Notes: generated by a model from the letters alone, not told the origin. A stretch of 39,070 bases of DNA from Acidovorax sp. HMWF029 (GCF_003060895.1 NZ_QAIH01000225.1:195257-234326), one strand, 5' to 3'; counted from the first letter of the stretch, positions 24,480 through 35,777 are shown. A program made the numbers and translations.

Positions 24480-26180
24480 ATGCTGCGCATCACCCTCGCC
24501 CAACTCAACCTCACCGTCGGCGACATCGAAGGCAACGTGGCCCGCATGGTGCAGGCGGCGCAGCAAGCCGCCCGCGAGCAGGCCGACCTCATCGTCTTCA
24601 GCGAACTGTCGCTGTGCGGCTACTACCCCGGCGACCTGCTGGAAGAAGCCGGTTTTCTGCAGCGCATCCAGGTGGGCCTGGCCGCGCTGCAACAGGCCTC
24701 TGCCGCGCTGCCGCAATTGCACTGGGTGCTAGGTGCGCCCACACCCACGCAAGGCCCGGGCAAAAAGCTGCACAACAGCCTGCTGGTGCTGCAAGGCGGC
24801 ACGGTGCGCCTGCAGTACGCCAAGCAGTTGCTGCCCACGTACAACATCTTTGACGAGCGCCGACACTTTGAGCCCGGCCCCGACGTGGCCAAGGTGCTGC
24901 GCATCGGCAGCGCCCAGGTGGGCCTGCTGATCTGCGAAGACGGCTGGAACGACCACGGTGCCGACTACTCCACCAACCCGTTCGAGCGCCTGCGCGACGC
25001 GGCCCCCGACCTGGTGGTGAGCATCAACGCCAGCCCCAGCCATATCGGCAAGCGCGAGCAGCGCCACCAAATTTTTGCCGGGGCCTCGCGCCGCCACGGC
25101 CTTCCCATCCTGTACGTGAACCAGATTGGCGGGCACGACCAGCTGGTGTACGACGGCGCATCGTTCGCCGCCGAGCCGGATGCGGGCGTGGTGTTCGAGG
25201 CCGCCCGGTTTGTGGAGGATGTGCGCACCCTGCAGTTCGACCGCGGCCACTTCCGCACCGCCGATGGCGCAGCGCCCGCAAACATACCCGCCGAGGGCCT
25301 GCCCACCATGGACTTCTACCGCCAGCAGATCGTGCTGGGCTTGCGCGACTACGCGCGGCGCTGCGGCTTCCAGCAAGCGGTGGTGGGCAGCTCGGGCGGC
25401 ATCGACAGCGCGCTCACGCTGGCGCTTGCTGTGGAGGCGCTGGGTGCCGACAACGTGGTGGGCGTGACCATGCCCTCGCGCTACTCCAGCAGCGGCTCGG
25501 TCGATGACTCTGTGGCCCTGTGTCAGAACTTGGGGGTGAAGCTGCACACCCACCCCATTGCCGAGCTGGTGGTGGACTACGCCCAGCAGTTTGCAGCCAG
25601 CTTTGGCCAGCCGCTGCAGGGCTTGCCGCTCGAAAACCTGCAGGCGCGCATCCGAGGCACGGTACTGATGGAATACTCCAACGCCTTCGGCCACCTGCTG
25701 CTCACCACGGGCAACAAGAGCGAAATTTCGGTGGGCTACTGCACGCTGTACGGCGACACCAACGGCGGGCTGGGCCTGATTGGCGACCTGTACAAGACAG
25801 AGGTGTTTGCCCTCGCGCGCCACGTCAACGCACACGCCGGGCGCGAGCTGATACCCCAGGCCATCATCGACAAGGAGCCCTCTGCCGAACTGGCCCCCGG
25901 CCAGCGGGATGTGGACAGCCTGCCGCCCTACCCGGTGCTGGACGAGGTCCTTAAGCTGCTCATTGAAGGTGACCGGCTTTCTGCTGCCGAGCATGCCGCC
26001 GCGCAGGCCTTCGTGGCACAACTGCACACTGACGACACAGGCCGCGCCCTGGTGCAGCGCGTGCGCACCATGGTAGCCCGCAACGAGTACAAACGCCGCC
26101 AGGCTCCGCCCATCGTGCGCGTGCGGGCCCGGGCGTTTGGCAACGGCAGACAGATGCCAATTGCTGCCAAGTACGTGTGA
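24480..26180 (+). CDS. nadE: Glutamine-dependent NAD+ synthetase
   Basis: A 566-residue two-domain enzyme. The N-terminal nitrilase-type amidase carries Glu42 (FSELSLCGYYP), Lys115 (YAKQLLPTYN) and Cys152 (LICEDGWND), so glutamine can supply ammonia. The C-terminal synthetase has the ATP pyrophosphatase loop GSSGGIDS (303-310) and LLTTGNKSEISVGYCTLYGD, with DKEPSAELAPGQ later. It converts nicotinate adenine dinucleotide to NAD+. It follows pncB with a two-base gap and probably shares its mRNA. Confidence 0.97.
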   Translation: MLRITLAQLNLTVGDIEGNVARMVQAAQQAAREQADLIVFSELSLCGYYPGDLLEEAGFLQRIQVGLAALQQASAALPQLHWVLGAPTPTQGPGKKLHNSLLVLQGGTVRLQYAKQLLPTYNIFDERRHFEPGPDVAKVLRIGSAQVGLLICEDGWNDHGADYSTNPFERLRDAAPDLVVSINASPSHIGKREQRHQIFAGASRRHGLPILYVNQIGGHDQLVYDGASFAAEPDAGVVFEAARFVEDVRTLQFDRGHFRTADGAAPANIPAEGLPTMDFYRQQIVLGLRDYARRCGFQQAVVGSSGGIDSALTLALAVEALGADNVVGVTMPSRYSSSGSVDDSVALCQNLGVKLHTHPIAELVVDYAQQFAASFGQPLQGLPLENLQARIRGTVLMEYSNAFGHLLLTTGNKSEISVGYCTLYGDTNGGLGLIGDLYKTEVFALARHVNAHAGRELIPQAIIDKEPSAELAPGQRDVDSLPPYPVLDEVLKLLIEGDRLSAAEHAAAQAFVAQLHTDDTGRALVQRVRTMVARNEYKRRQAPPIVRVRARAFGNGRQMPIAAKYV

Positions 26181-26223
26181 CGGACACCACTGGGAGCGCC
26201 AGGCGAAACCCGCACACACTGAC

Positions 26224-26248
26224 CCGTTCTGGCTGAGCTTGTCGAAGC
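26224..26248 (+). repeat. Intergenic CCGTT...GAGCTTGTCGAAG repeat half-site
   Basis: CCGTTCTGGCTGAGCTTGTCGAAG looks like one arm of the widespread CCGTTCG...CCTGTCGAAGG intergenic repeat of proteobacteria. Only one arm is present here. It lies in the 225-base nadE-nadM gap, which otherwise holds repeat copy D and no gene. Confidence 0.45.
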
Positions 26249-26329
26249 CACGCGCCACGCTACAACAGCCTCAGCGTGAACTTTGAGGGTTTCATGGCAC
26301 CCGCCACAGAGCATCAAAACCTTAAAATC

Positions 26330-26377
26330 ACTACAAAAACCATAGCTGATTTCGCTTATCTATCAGGCGCAGAAGCC
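26330..26377 (+). repeat. Dispersed intergenic repeat, copy D
   Basis: ACTACAAAAACCATAGCTG, then CGCTTATCTAT (26353-26363, identical to part of copy C) and CAGGCGCAGAAGCC. The order of the AGCT part and the CGCTTATC part is swapped relative to copy C, as if read from the other strand. The copy sits 30 bases before the nadM ATG. Confidence 0.55.
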
Positions 26378-26405
26378 ATTTTTTTCTCAAAATTACTGGA
26401 GACCC

Positions 26406-27458
26406 ATGCACGACACCGCCCTCCTCATCGGCCGCTTTGAACCCGTGCACAGCGGCCACCTGGCCCTGCTGCAAGAGGCCCTGCGCCAGGCGCCCCAGGT
26501 GATCGTGGTCGTGGGTTCGGCCTGGCAGGCCCGCTCGCCCAAGAACCCCTTCACCTGGCAAGAGCGCGAGGCCATGCTGCTGGGTGCATTGCCTGAGGCC
26601 GATCGCGCCCGCATTCAAGTGCTGCCAGTGCGCGACTACTACAACGAAACCGTGTGGGTGCAGGCCGTGCGCGCAGGCGTGGCCCAGCGCACGCAGCCGG
26701 GTGCACGCATCGCGCTCGTAGGCCATTTCAAGGACGCGACCAGCAGCTACCTGCGAGCCTTCCCCGGCTGGTCACTCATCGACCTGCCCCGCCAGGGCAG
26801 CATGGACGCCACCACCATCCGTGATGCCTACTTTGGCGCCACGGCTGACACCGTGGGCGAGGCTCTGGCACCGCTGGCGACAGAGATCCCGGCCAGCACA
26901 CTCACACATCTGCAGACCCTGGCCCGGACCCCACACTACGCAGCGCTGCAGCAGGAGTGGCACATGCTGCGCGGCTACCGCGAAGCCTGGTCGGCCGCGC
27001 CCTACCCGCCTGTATTTGTAACGGTAGACGCCGTGCTTCGCTGCCAGGATCATGTACTGCTGATCCGCCGCGCCCACGCGCCAGGCAAAGGGCAGCTGGC
27101 GGTGCCCGGCGGCTTCATAGAGCAACGCGAAACCGTGTGGCAGTCCTGCCTGCGCGAGCTGGTGGAAGAAACCCACTGCGACCTGCCCGAGGCCCGCATG
27201 CGCGCAGCGCTGCAATCGGTCGCCGTGTTCGACCACCCCGACCGCAGCCAGCGCGGCCGCACCATCACCCACGCGCACTACTTCGACCTGGGCGACGCCC
27301 CCTTCCCGGTGGTGCAGGCCGATGACGATGCGATGCTGGTGCAGTGGACGCGCATTGATCAATTGGCGGGGATGGAAGAAGAGTTCTTTGAAGACCACTT
27401 CCACATGCTGGACCACTTCCTGACGATCACCGGGGCACAGCGGTCTTCTGGGGACTGA
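26406..27458 (+). CDS. nadM: Bifunctional NMN adenylyltransferase / ADP-ribose pyrophosphatase (NadM-Nudix fusion)
   Basis: 350 residues in two domains. The N-terminal nucleotidyltransferase begins LIGRFEPVHSGHLALL, with the HSGH motif (15-18) and a later DATTIRDAYF (ISSTxxR-like) segment. The C-terminal half is an intact Nudix hydrolase: GGFIEQRETVWQSCLRELVEETH, about residues 235-257, with all catalytic glutamates. It links NAD synthesis with ADP-ribose or related breakdown. GGAG precedes the ATG. It follows nadE after a 225-base gap containing repeats, so it may need its own promoter. Confidence 0.93.
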   Translation: MHDTALLIGRFEPVHSGHLALLQEALRQAPQVIVVVGSAWQARSPKNPFTWQEREAMLLGALPEADRARIQVLPVRDYYNETVWVQAVRAGVAQRTQPGARIALVGHFKDATSSYLRAFPGWSLIDLPRQGSMDATTIRDAYFGATADTVGEALAPLATEIPASTLTHLQTLARTPHYAALQQEWHMLRGYREAWSAAPYPPVFVTVDAVLRCQDHVLLIRRAHAPGKGQLAVPGGFIEQRETVWQSCLRELVEETHCDLPEARMRAALQSVAVFDHPDRSQRGRTITHAHYFDLGDAPFPVVQADDDAMLVQWTRIDQLAGMEEEFFEDHFHMLDHFLTITGAQRSSGD

Positions 27459-27541
27459 CGATCGGTTATCCATCGCGCTAAACGCGGCCCGTGGAGCATG
27501 CAACTGGCGCGCTCAATACAGCGCCCCGCGCAAGGGTCGCC

Positions 27542-27645
27542 CCGCCGCGAAGGCGGCGTATCCAGCGCATGCGTTGGGGGCGTCCCCCTCCCGAATCGCC
27601 CAGCGAGTCGAGAGAGGGGGAAGGCGCGAAGCGACTCAGGGGGGG
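27542..27645. repeat. GC-rich stem-loop cluster after nadM (probable terminator region)
   Basis: Nested inverted repeats: CCGCC-gcga-a-GGCGG near 27542-27557, GGGGG-cgt-CCCCC (27576-27588), and CCCCCTC (27584-27590) with GAGGGGG (27614-27620) around a 23-base loop. A further G-run follows at 27639-27645. These stems share the C-run, so they are mutually exclusive. They lie between nadM (plus) and the EAL gene (minus), which converge, and could terminate both. Confidence 0.55.
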
Positions 27646-27649
27646 CTTG

Positions 27650-29707
27650 TCACGCGTGGCTGTGCAGCCACTCTGTGAGGGCGCGCACCGGCATGGGCCG
27701 CGCGTACAGGTAGCCCTGGTACTGCGCGATGCCGCGCCCCGCCACCCAATCGAGCTGCTCCTGCGTTTCCACACCTTCGGCCACAGCGGTGAGCCTCATG
27801 AGCAAGGAGAGCGAAACAATCAGCTCGGCCAGCGATCGGTTGGCATCCGTATCCTGGATAAAGGTCTTGTCGATCTTGAGCGTGTGGACGGGGAACCGCT
27901 GCAGGTAAGCGAGGTTGGAATAGCCCGTGCCGAAGTCATCCAGCGCCATGGAAAGCCCCAGCGCCGACAGCTCACGCATCACGTCCAGAACATGCTGGTC
28001 TTCGCCCAGCAGCATGGATTCAGTGATCTCCAGCTCCATGCGCGCAGGGTTCACACCGGCCTGCCGCAGCACACCGGTGATGTCGTGCAGCAGTTCGGGC
28101 GAGGCAAACTGGCGCGGCGACAGATTGACCGACACCACCAGGTCCCAGCCCTGCGCCGCCCACGCCACCTGCTGGTGCGCCGCCTGCGCCAGCACCCAAA
28201 GGCCCAACTGGCCGATCAGGCCCATGCTTTCGCAAGCGGGGATGAACTGAGCGGGCAGCACCAGGCCCAGACGCGGGTGGTTCCAGCGCACCAGCGCCTC
28301 CACCGCACGCAAAGTGTTGGTGGCAACATCCACACGGGGCTGGTAGTAGACCTCGAACTCTTTGCGCTCCAGCGCCTGGCGAAGTTCCTTCTCCAGCTCG
28401 GTGCGGCTGCGCGCCACCTCTGCCAGACTGCCGTCAAAGTAGACCAGCGTGTTGCGCCCGCGCTTCTTGGCGGCATGCATCGCCAGGCCTGCGTTGCGCA
28501 GCAGTAACTCAATGGTGTCGCCATCCTGCGGGTAGAGCGCCACACCCATGCTGGATGTCACACGCAGTAGCGTGCCCGCCACCGACAGCGGTGCGGCCAG
28601 CGCCACAGAGATGCGCTCGTGCAGCGCGTCGAGGTCGGCGCGGATGCGCGGGGATGTGAGCAGCACCAGAAACTCATCGCCGCCCCAGCGGGCCAGCACT
28701 TCAGTGCCATGTCGAGTGTGACGCAGGCGCTGCGACAGTGCCACCAGCAGCTCGTCGCCCGCCGCGTGGCCCAGCGTGTCGTTCACGTCCTTGAAGTTGT
28801 CCAGGTCGATAAGCAGCAACGCTGCTTCCAGCGACTGGGCGCGGGCTTCTTCCATCGCTCGCGCAAAACGCTGGGTGAAGTGCGCTCGGTTGGGCAGGCC
28901 GGTGAGCACGTCGTGCAGCGACTGGAAATTGGCGCGCTCTTCGGTGTGTTTGATGGCGCTGATGTCCGCCTCGCTCACGAGCACGGCGTCTTGGCCGGTG
29001 ATGGCGTCGTTGCAGCGGCGCGCCGATAACTCGTGCCAGCGGTCACCCCGGGGCGTGCGCACGGCCAACGTAAGCGTGGCCACGCCCTGCTGCTCCAGAC
29101 TGCGTGAGAGCGTGGCAAACGCAGCGGGGTTGCCAATCCGGTCCTGCAACCGCTCGCCAGGGCTGAGCACGGCGGCGCGCGCGGCCGGGTTACGGTAAAG
29201 CGCCTCGCCGTTCTGGCCGTAGAGGGTGATCATCACCGCCGTGTGCAGCAGCGCCTCCACCGAGCGCAGCGACTCGGGCGGCACCACGCCCACAGGCTCG
29301 GCTTCGCACAACATGCTCATACGGCCATCGGGCAGCTGGTGCCCGGTCAAGCGCACGTTGAGCGACACCGGCACGCCGCCGGGATAGATGGTCCATTGCT
29401 CGTTGAAGCTGGTTTTGCCCCGCAAAACAAAGTCACACTGGTACTGTGCCAGGCGCTGCGCCACGGATTCGGACATGTCGTGCCCCATGTCGCGGCCACA
29501 CAGCTCGGCCAACGTTGTGGCGCTCCAAACCTCCAACGCGGGGGTGTTGGCCCAGTGCACACATTGCCCCTCGATGTCGAACACCCAGACAGGGCGGGAC
29601 AACCACTCCAGCGCGGCGTAGCGGGCTGTGCGCGCTGCAAGCTCGGCGGCTGTGGGCTGGCGGTCCACCGGCAGGCGACCTGCCGGAGTGGGCATCGACC
29701 CGCTCAT
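27650..29707 (-). CDS. PAS-PAS-GGDEF-EAL c-di-GMP signalling protein
   Basis: About 685 residues from ATG 29707; a GTG at 29749 is an alternative, and neither has a clear ribosome site. Two PAS-like domains (about 30-140 and 155-260) have no transmembrane helix, so it is cytoplasmic. The GGDEF domain has an intact RWGGDEF (about 340), but the inhibitory RxxD place reads HGTE. The EAL domain looks active: EALVRW (about 470), ELEITESML, DDFGTGYSNL, KIDKTF, AEGVET and QGYLYARP are all there. Net phosphodiesterase activity, perhaps with GGDEF as a GTP-binding regulator, is the usual reading. The signal sensed by the PAS domains is unknown. Confidence 0.92.
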   Translation of the reverse strand: MSGSMPTPAGRLPVDRQPTAAELAARTARYAALEWLSRPVWVFDIEGQCVHWANTPALEVWSATTLAELCGRDMGHDMSESVAQRLAQYQCDFVLRGKTSFNEQWTIYPGGVPVSLNVRLTGHQLPDGRMSMLCEAEPVGVVPPESLRSVEALLHTAVMITLYGQNGEALYRNPAARAAVLSPGERLQDRIGNPAAFATLSRSLEQQGVATLTLAVRTPRGDRWHELSARRCNDAITGQDAVLVSEADISAIKHTEERANFQSLHDVLTGLPNRAHFTQRFARAMEEARAQSLEAALLLIDLDNFKDVNDTLGHAAGDELLVALSQRLRHTRHGTEVLARWGGDEFLVLLTSPRIRADLDALHERISVALAAPLSVAGTLLRVTSSMGVALYPQDGDTIELLLRNAGLAMHAAKKRGRNTLVYFDGSLAEVARSRTELEKELRQALERKEFEVYYQPRVDVATNTLRAVEALVRWNHPRLGLVLPAQFIPACESMGLIGQLGLWVLAQAAHQQVAWAAQGWDLVVSVNLSPRQFASPELLHDITGVLRQAGVNPARMELEITESMLLGEDQHVLDVMRELSALGLSMALDDFGTGYSNLAYLQRFPVHTLKIDKTFIQDTDANRSLAELIVSLSLLMRLTAVAEGVETQEQLDWVAGRGIAQYQGYLYARPMPVRALTEWLHSHA

Positions 29708-29887
29708 GCCAGCCCGCAGCCCAACGCCAGGCCCAAGGCCTGCACGCACAAATGGTTCAGCAACAACCGGTCAGGCATGAACTGCGAATAGGCGAAGAAA
29801 ACCACAAGGAATGTTTGCGCAAGACAACGCGCCAGACGCAACTCCTTGGATCTTCGCACACTCCCGTGGCATGTCCAACCCATCCGG

Positions 29888-31411
29888 TCATGCCACGCGG
29901 AACTGCCCCACGGTTTGCGACAAGGCCACGGCCTGCTGGCTCAGCGACTGGGCGGCCGCCAGTGCCTCCTCCACCAAAGCTGCGTTCTGCTGCGTGCTCT
30001 GGTCCATCTGCGAAATCGCCTGGTTGACCTGGGCGATGCCGGCGCTTTGTTCGCCGCTGGCAGCGCTGATCTCGGCCACCATGGTGGTCACGCTCTTCAC
30101 GCCAGCCACCACTTCGCCCATGGTGGCGCCAGCCTGCTCCACGAGTTGCGTGCCCACACCCACCTTGGCCACGGAGTCATCAATCAGGCCCTTGATCTCC
30201 TTGGCTGCAGCCGCGCTGCGCTGGGCCAGGCTGCGCACTTCGCTAGCCACCACAGCAAACCCCCGACCCTGCTCGCCCGCACGGGCCGCCTCCACCGCCG
30301 CGTTCAGTGCGAGGATGTTGGTCTGGAAGGCAATGCCGTCGATCACGCTGATGATGTCCACGATCTTGCGCGAGGACTGGTCGATGGAGCCCATGGTTCC
30401 CACCACCTGCTGCACCACATCGCCACCGCGCACGGCCATGTCGGATGCGGCACGCGCCAGTTCGTCAGCGCGCTTTGCGTTGGCCGCGTTCTGCTGCACA
30501 GTGGATGTGAGTTGCTCCATCGAGGCTGCCGTCTCCTGCAGTGCGCTGGCCTGAGACTCGGTGCGGGCCGACAGGTCGCCATTTCCGGCAGCGATTTCGG
30601 AGGACGCGGTGTTGATGGAGTCGGTGCTGTCGCGTACCTGCTTGACCAAGTGCGATAGGTTGTCGCGCATGGCGCGTATGGCGTGCAGGATGCTGGTTGT
30701 GTCACCAGGCAGCGTTTGCACATCCACGGCCAAGTTGCCTTCAGCGATCTGGGTGACTACCTCTGCCGCATACTGCGGCTCGCCGCCGAGCTGGTGCACC
30801 AGGGTGCGCAACATCTGCCAGGCCATCAGCGCCACGATGAACATCAGCACCGCGCCAATCGACAGCAAGATGGCCGTGTTGCGCCAGAAGGTGTTCTCGA
30901 TGTCGTCCACATAGTCGCCAAAGCCGATGATCCAGTCCCAGGGCTCGAACTTGATGACGGCATAGAGCTTGTCCACCGGCTCCTTGGCGCCCGGGCGCGT
31001 GCCGGGCGCTGTCACGGTGCCCACCGTCACGCCCTGCAGCGCAGTACGGTAGCGCACACCCGCCTCCTTGCCGCCCTTTTCATCGACGATGCCGATGCGC
31101 TTGGGGTTGGGGTGCACGTAGTTCACATCGTTGGTGAAGCCCCGGACAAAAAAGTACTTGTCTTTGTCCACAAAGCTACCGATGGTCTGGGTGGCCTCCT
31201 TGATGGCGTCTTCGCGCGAGAGCGCGCCGCTCTTTTCTTTTTCGTGCGACTTCTGGGCGGCCGCGTGGGCCAGCACCACCAGGTTGGAGAGCTGTGCAGT
31301 GCGCTCTTTCATCATCGACTGGTAGAGCGTGGTGAGCGCCATGGCCGACAGCACGACCAGGCCCAGGAGCGTGGCAGCGCACAGCCACAGGATGCGGGTT
31401 TTGAGTTTCAT
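29888..31411 (-). CDS. Methyl-accepting chemotaxis protein with single Cache domain
   Basis: 507 residues from ATG 31411 ([10 protein letters not shown]...). The open frame extends to 31609 but is not protein-like and overlaps the next gene. Transmembrane helices lie at about 10-31 and 179-201. The periplasmic part is of the sCache_2 type ([54 protein letters not shown]). A HAMP region and the long signalling coiled coil follow, with the tip [24 protein letters not shown]. The C-terminus ends VGQFRVA with no NWETF-type methylase tether. The ligand is probably a small organic acid, by family analogy only. Confidence 0.93.
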   Translation of the reverse strand: MKLKTRILWLCAATLLGLVVLSAMALTTLYQSMMKERTAQLSNLVVLAHAAAQKSHEKEKSGALSREDAIKEATQTIGSFVDKDKYFFVRGFTNDVNYVHPNPKRIGIVDEKGGKEAGVRYRTALQGVTVGTVTAPGTRPGAKEPVDKLYAVIKFEPWDWIIGFGDYVDDIENTFWRNTAILLSIGAVLMFIVALMAWQMLRTLVHQLGGEPQYAAEVVTQIAEGNLAVDVQTLPGDTTSILHAIRAMRDNLSHLVKQVRDSTDSINTASSEIAAGNGDLSARTESQASALQETAASMEQLTSTVQQNAANAKRADELARAASDMAVRGGDVVQQVVGTMGSIDQSSRKIVDIISVIDGIAFQTNILALNAAVEAARAGEQGRGFAVVASEVRSLAQRSAAAAKEIKGLIDDSVAKVGVGTQLVEQAGATMGEVVAGVKSVTTMVAEISAASGEQSAGIAQVNQAISQMDQSTQQNAALVEEALAAAQSLSQQAVALSQTVGQFRVA

Positions 31412-31508
31412 GGGACCGCCCTCTTCGCGGAAAACAGAAAAATACAGAGCCCCGGAAGATACAACGCCACCCGAACCCTGCGGGCGCGCCGCCCCACTGC
31501 GCGCGCGA

Positions 31509-32765
31509 TCAGGTTCCCGCGCGCTCCAGCATCGCATGCAGCAGCACGTTGCACCCCGCCTCGATGTGCTCGGGCTTGGCGTCCTCGATCTCGTTGTGGC
31601 TGATGCCATCCTTGCAGGGGATGAAGATCATGCCGCTGGGCGCGAGCTTGGCCATGTAGACGGCATCGTGCCCCGCGCCTGACACAGCGGGCATGTGGCT
31701 GTAGCCCAGCTTGGCGGCTGCGCGGCCCACGGCCTCCACACACTCGGGCTGGAAGAGCTGCGCGGGATAGCTGGACACCATCTCAATATGCACCTGCACG
31801 CCATGCTCCTTGGCCACCTGGTCGGCAAAGGCCTTGACCTCGGCGGCCATGGCGTCCACCAGTGCGTCCGTGCTGTTGCGCAGGTCGATGCTGAATTTGA
31901 CCCGGCCCGGAATCACGTTGCGGCTGTTGGGGAACACCTGCACCATGCCCACGGTGCCCCGGCCATGCGGCGGGTGGCGGTGGGCGGCGGCGACCACGTC
32001 TTGCATGATGCGGGTGGCGGCCAGCATCGCGTCCTTGCGCAGCGCCATGGGCGTGGGGCCTGCGTGGGCTTCCATGCCGGTGACGGTGCAGTCAAACCAG
32101 CGAATGCCGAGCACGCCGCTGACCACGCCGATGGTCCTATCGTTGTCTTCCAGCACCGGGCCTTGTTCGATGTGGGTCTCGAAGTAGGCGCCAATGGGGT
32201 GGTCGCCGGGCTCCTGGTCGCCGATGTAGCCGATGCGCTCCAGCTCACCCTTCACGGTCTTACCTTCGGTGTCGGTGGCGGCGTAGGCGTGCTCCAGCGT
32301 GAAGGCTTTGGCGAACACGCCTGAGCCCATCATCACGGGCACAAAGCGGCTGCCTTCTTCATTGGTCCAGAAAGCCACTTCGATCGGTGCCTCGGTCTCG
32401 ATGCCGTGGTCATTCAGCGTGCGCACCACCTCGATGCCCGCCAGCACGCCGTAGTTGCCGTCGAACTTCCCGCCCGTGGGCTGGGTGTCGATGTGGCTGC
32501 CGGTCATGATGGGCGGCAGGCTGTTGTTGCGCCCGGGGCGGCGCATGAAGCCGTTGCCGATCTTGTCGATGGTGACGGTCATGCCTGCCTCACGCGCCCA
32601 GCGGGTCACGAGGTCGCGGCCTTGCTTGTCCAGGTCGGTGAGGGTGAGGCGGCACACGCCACCCTTGGGCGTGGCACCGATCTGCGCCAGCTCCATGAGC
32701 GAATCCCACAGGCGCTGGCCGTTGATGCGCAGGTTTTCGATGTCGGTCTTCACTTTGGTGTCCAT
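31509..32765 (-). CDS. Zn-dependent N-carbamoyl amidohydrolase (beta-ureidopropionase type)
   Basis: 418 residues from ATG 32765 (MDTKVKTDI...), chosen because GGAG sits 7 bases upstream; ATG 32783 overlaps this ribosome site. It is an M20-like dinuclear metal enzyme. Metal ligands are visible in [38 protein letters not shown] and near the end [12 protein letters not shown]. The dimer-lid region carries [11 protein letters not shown] and [12 protein letters not shown]. It hydrolyses N-carbamoyl-beta-alanine, or another N-carbamoyl amino acid, to the amino acid, CO2 and ammonia. It is the last step of the pathway encoded here, and the last gene of the cluster. Confidence 0.92.
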   Translation of the reverse strand: MDTKVKTDIENLRINGQRLWDSLMELAQIGATPKGGVCRLTLTDLDKQGRDLVTRWAREAGMTVTIDKIGNGFMRRPGRNNSLPPIMTGSHIDTQPTGGKFDGNYGVLAGIEVVRTLNDHGIETEAPIEVAFWTNEEGSRFVPVMMGSGVFAKAFTLEHAYAATDTEGKTVKGELERIGYIGDQEPGDHPIGAYFETHIEQGPVLEDNDRTIGVVSGVLGIRWFDCTVTGMEAHAGPTPMALRKDAMLAATRIMQDVVAAAHRHPPHGRGTVGMVQVFPNSRNVIPGRVKFSIDLRNSTDALVDAMAAEVKAFADQVAKEHGVQVHIEMVSSYPAQLFQPECVEAVGRAAAKLGYSHMPAVSGAGHDAVYMAKLAPSGMIFIPCKDGISHNEIEDAKPEHIEAGCNVLLHAMLERAGT

Positions 32766-32791
32766 GGTGTTCTCCGGATGCATTGCAGCAG

Positions 32792-34267
<1,476 letters not shown>

Positions 34268-34274
34268 TCAGATC

Positions 34275-34313
34275 AAAAAAGGCCCTGCACTGGCACCAGG
34301 CCCAGGCAGGGCC
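34275..34313 (-). terminator. Intrinsic terminator after the NCS1 permease gene
   Basis: On the minus strand GGCCCTGC (34313-34306) pairs with GCAGGGCC (34288-34281) and is followed by TTTTTT (34280-34275). A small CTGG-ca-CCAG stem lies inside the loop. It begins only a few bases after the permease stop and precedes hydA, so hydA and the amidohydrolase may be expressed at a lower level or from their own promoter. Confidence 0.85.
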
Positions 34314-34319
34314 AAGGGG

Positions 34320-35777
34320 TCACTTCTTCTTGGCAGTCAGGTAGTAGTAGGTGCCCGCAACGGCCAGGCTGAAGAACCAGCCCGAGTCGAACAGCGTGAG
34401 CCAGATGGCGGGCATGCCTGCCTTGTCCACCACGCCCGACACCGCCAGATAGCCAGGCAGACAGGGCAGCACACCCAGCGCAAAGGCGATCAGTGCGTGC
34501 AGGTTCCAGCCGTTGCTGTACTCGTATTCGCCGCCACGGCGGTACAGGTCGTCCACCTTCAACTCGCTCTTGCGCACCAAGTAGTAGTCCACCAGCAAGA
34601 TGCCCGCGATGGCCCCAAGCAGCGTTCCATAGCCACCTAGCCAGGTGAAGAGGTAGCCGCCCGAAGTGGCAAGAATCTTCCAGGGCATGAACACGAGCCC
34701 GATAAGCGCAGCGATGACGCCCCCCATGCGGAAGCTGATCTTGGAGGGCGCGCACTGGCTGAAGTCATACGAAGGCGACACCAGGTTGGCGGCCACGTTG
34801 GTCGTGAGGTTGGCCAGCAAGATCACCAGCAGCCCCAGGCCCGCCGCCACGCTGCCCATCTGGGTGAGCAGGCCGTCAGGGAACAGTTGCGCTTTGCCAT
34901 ACAGGATGGCCGATGCCGAGAAGCCGATCACGCCCACCATGGAGAACAGGGCCATGGGCAGCGGCAGGCCAATCGCCTGACCCACGACCTGGTCCTTCTG
35001 CGACTTGGCAAAGCGTGTGAAGTCTGGAATGTTGAGTGCCAGCGTGGCCCAGAAGCCCACCAGCCCTGTGAGGGCGGCCCATGTCTTGGGACCACCTTCC
35101 ACCACCTTGGCAGGCAGATTGAAGAGTTGGCCCGATGGCACCTTCATCATCAGCACCACCACGAACAGCACCGAGGCGCCGATCATCAGCGGCGCTGCAA
35201 TCACTTCCAGCAGGCGGATGGACTCCGGCCCCTTCCAGATGAAGTAGATATGCACCGCCCAGAACGCGAGGAAGCACATGAACTGCGAGGTGCTGATGGT
35301 CTCGCCCTCTGCGGGGCCCGCGAGCCCCATGCCCAGGATGTTCAAGAAGCCATGCAGCGCCAGCGCACCGAAGTAGCAGTTGATGGAAAACCAGCCACAC
35401 GCGACCAGACCGCGCAGCACGGCCGGCAGGTTGGCGCCTTTCACACCGAACGAAGCACGCGCCAGCACCGGAAAAGGCACACCATATTTGGGCCCGACGC
35501 GCCCGATCAGCACCATGGGGATGAGCACGATGCAGTTGGCCAGGAACACCAGCCACACGGCCATCTGCCAGGTGAAGCCCTGGTCCAGCATGGAGCTCGC
35601 CATGGTGTAGGTGGGCACACACACGACCATGCCCACCCACAGGGCGGCAAAGTCCTTCCACGTCCAGTGTCGCTGCGCGGCGGTGGTGGGGAGCAGATCT
35701 TCATTGGCGAGCGTGTTGGATGCTCCGCCGGGCATTGGCCCCGCCACGTGGGCAGCGCTGCCGGTACTGTTGGTCAT
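34320..35777 (-). CDS. NCS1-family nucleobase/hydantoin permease
   Basis: 485 residues from ATG 35777 (MTNSTGSAAH...), which has AGGAG 8 bases upstream; the frame is open to 35816. About twelve transmembrane helices. Family features are the cytoplasmic NEDLLPTTAAQRHWTWKDFAALWVGM before helix 1, GPKYGVPFPVLARASFGVKGANLPA, and the LNIPDFTRFAKSQKDQ segment. Mhp1-like carriers take up hydantoins, allantoin, uracil or related bases with sodium or protons. The catabolic neighbours make uracil/thymine or hydantoin the likely substrate here; this is inference. The C-terminus is basic (TAKKK). Confidence 0.92.
   Translation of the reverse strand: MTNSTGSAAHVAGPMPGGASNTLANEDLLPTTAAQRHWTWKDFAALWVGMVVCVPTYTMASSMLDQGFTWQMAVWLVFLANCIVLIPMVLIGRVGPKYGVPFPVLARASFGVKGANLPAVLRGLVACGWFSINCYFGALALHGFLNILGMGLAGPAEGETISTSQFMCFLAFWAVHIYFIWKGPESIRLLEVIAAPLMIGASVLFVVVLMMKVPSGQLFNLPAKVVEGGPKTWAALTGLVGFWATLALNIPDFTRFAKSQKDQVVGQAIGLPLPMALFSMVGVIGFSASAILYGKAQLFPDGLLTQMGSVAAGLGLLVILLANLTTNVAANLVSPSYDFSQCAPSKISFRMGGVIAALIGLVFMPWKILATSGGYLFTWLGGYGTLLGAIAGILLVDYYLVRKSELKVDDLYRRGGEYEYSNGWNLHALIAFALGVLPCLPGYLAVSGVVDKAGMPAIWLTLFDSGWFFSLAVAGTYYYLTAKKK

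Noticed and set aside
27491-28507. Plus-strand frame of 338 codons opposite the EAL domain
   Set aside because: Antisense to a domain with all EAL motifs, and it starts inside the GC stem cluster.
31412-31609. N-terminal extension of the chemoreceptor by 66 residues
   Set aside because: It overlaps the amidohydrolase gene, lacks protein character and would bury the normal first transmembrane helix.
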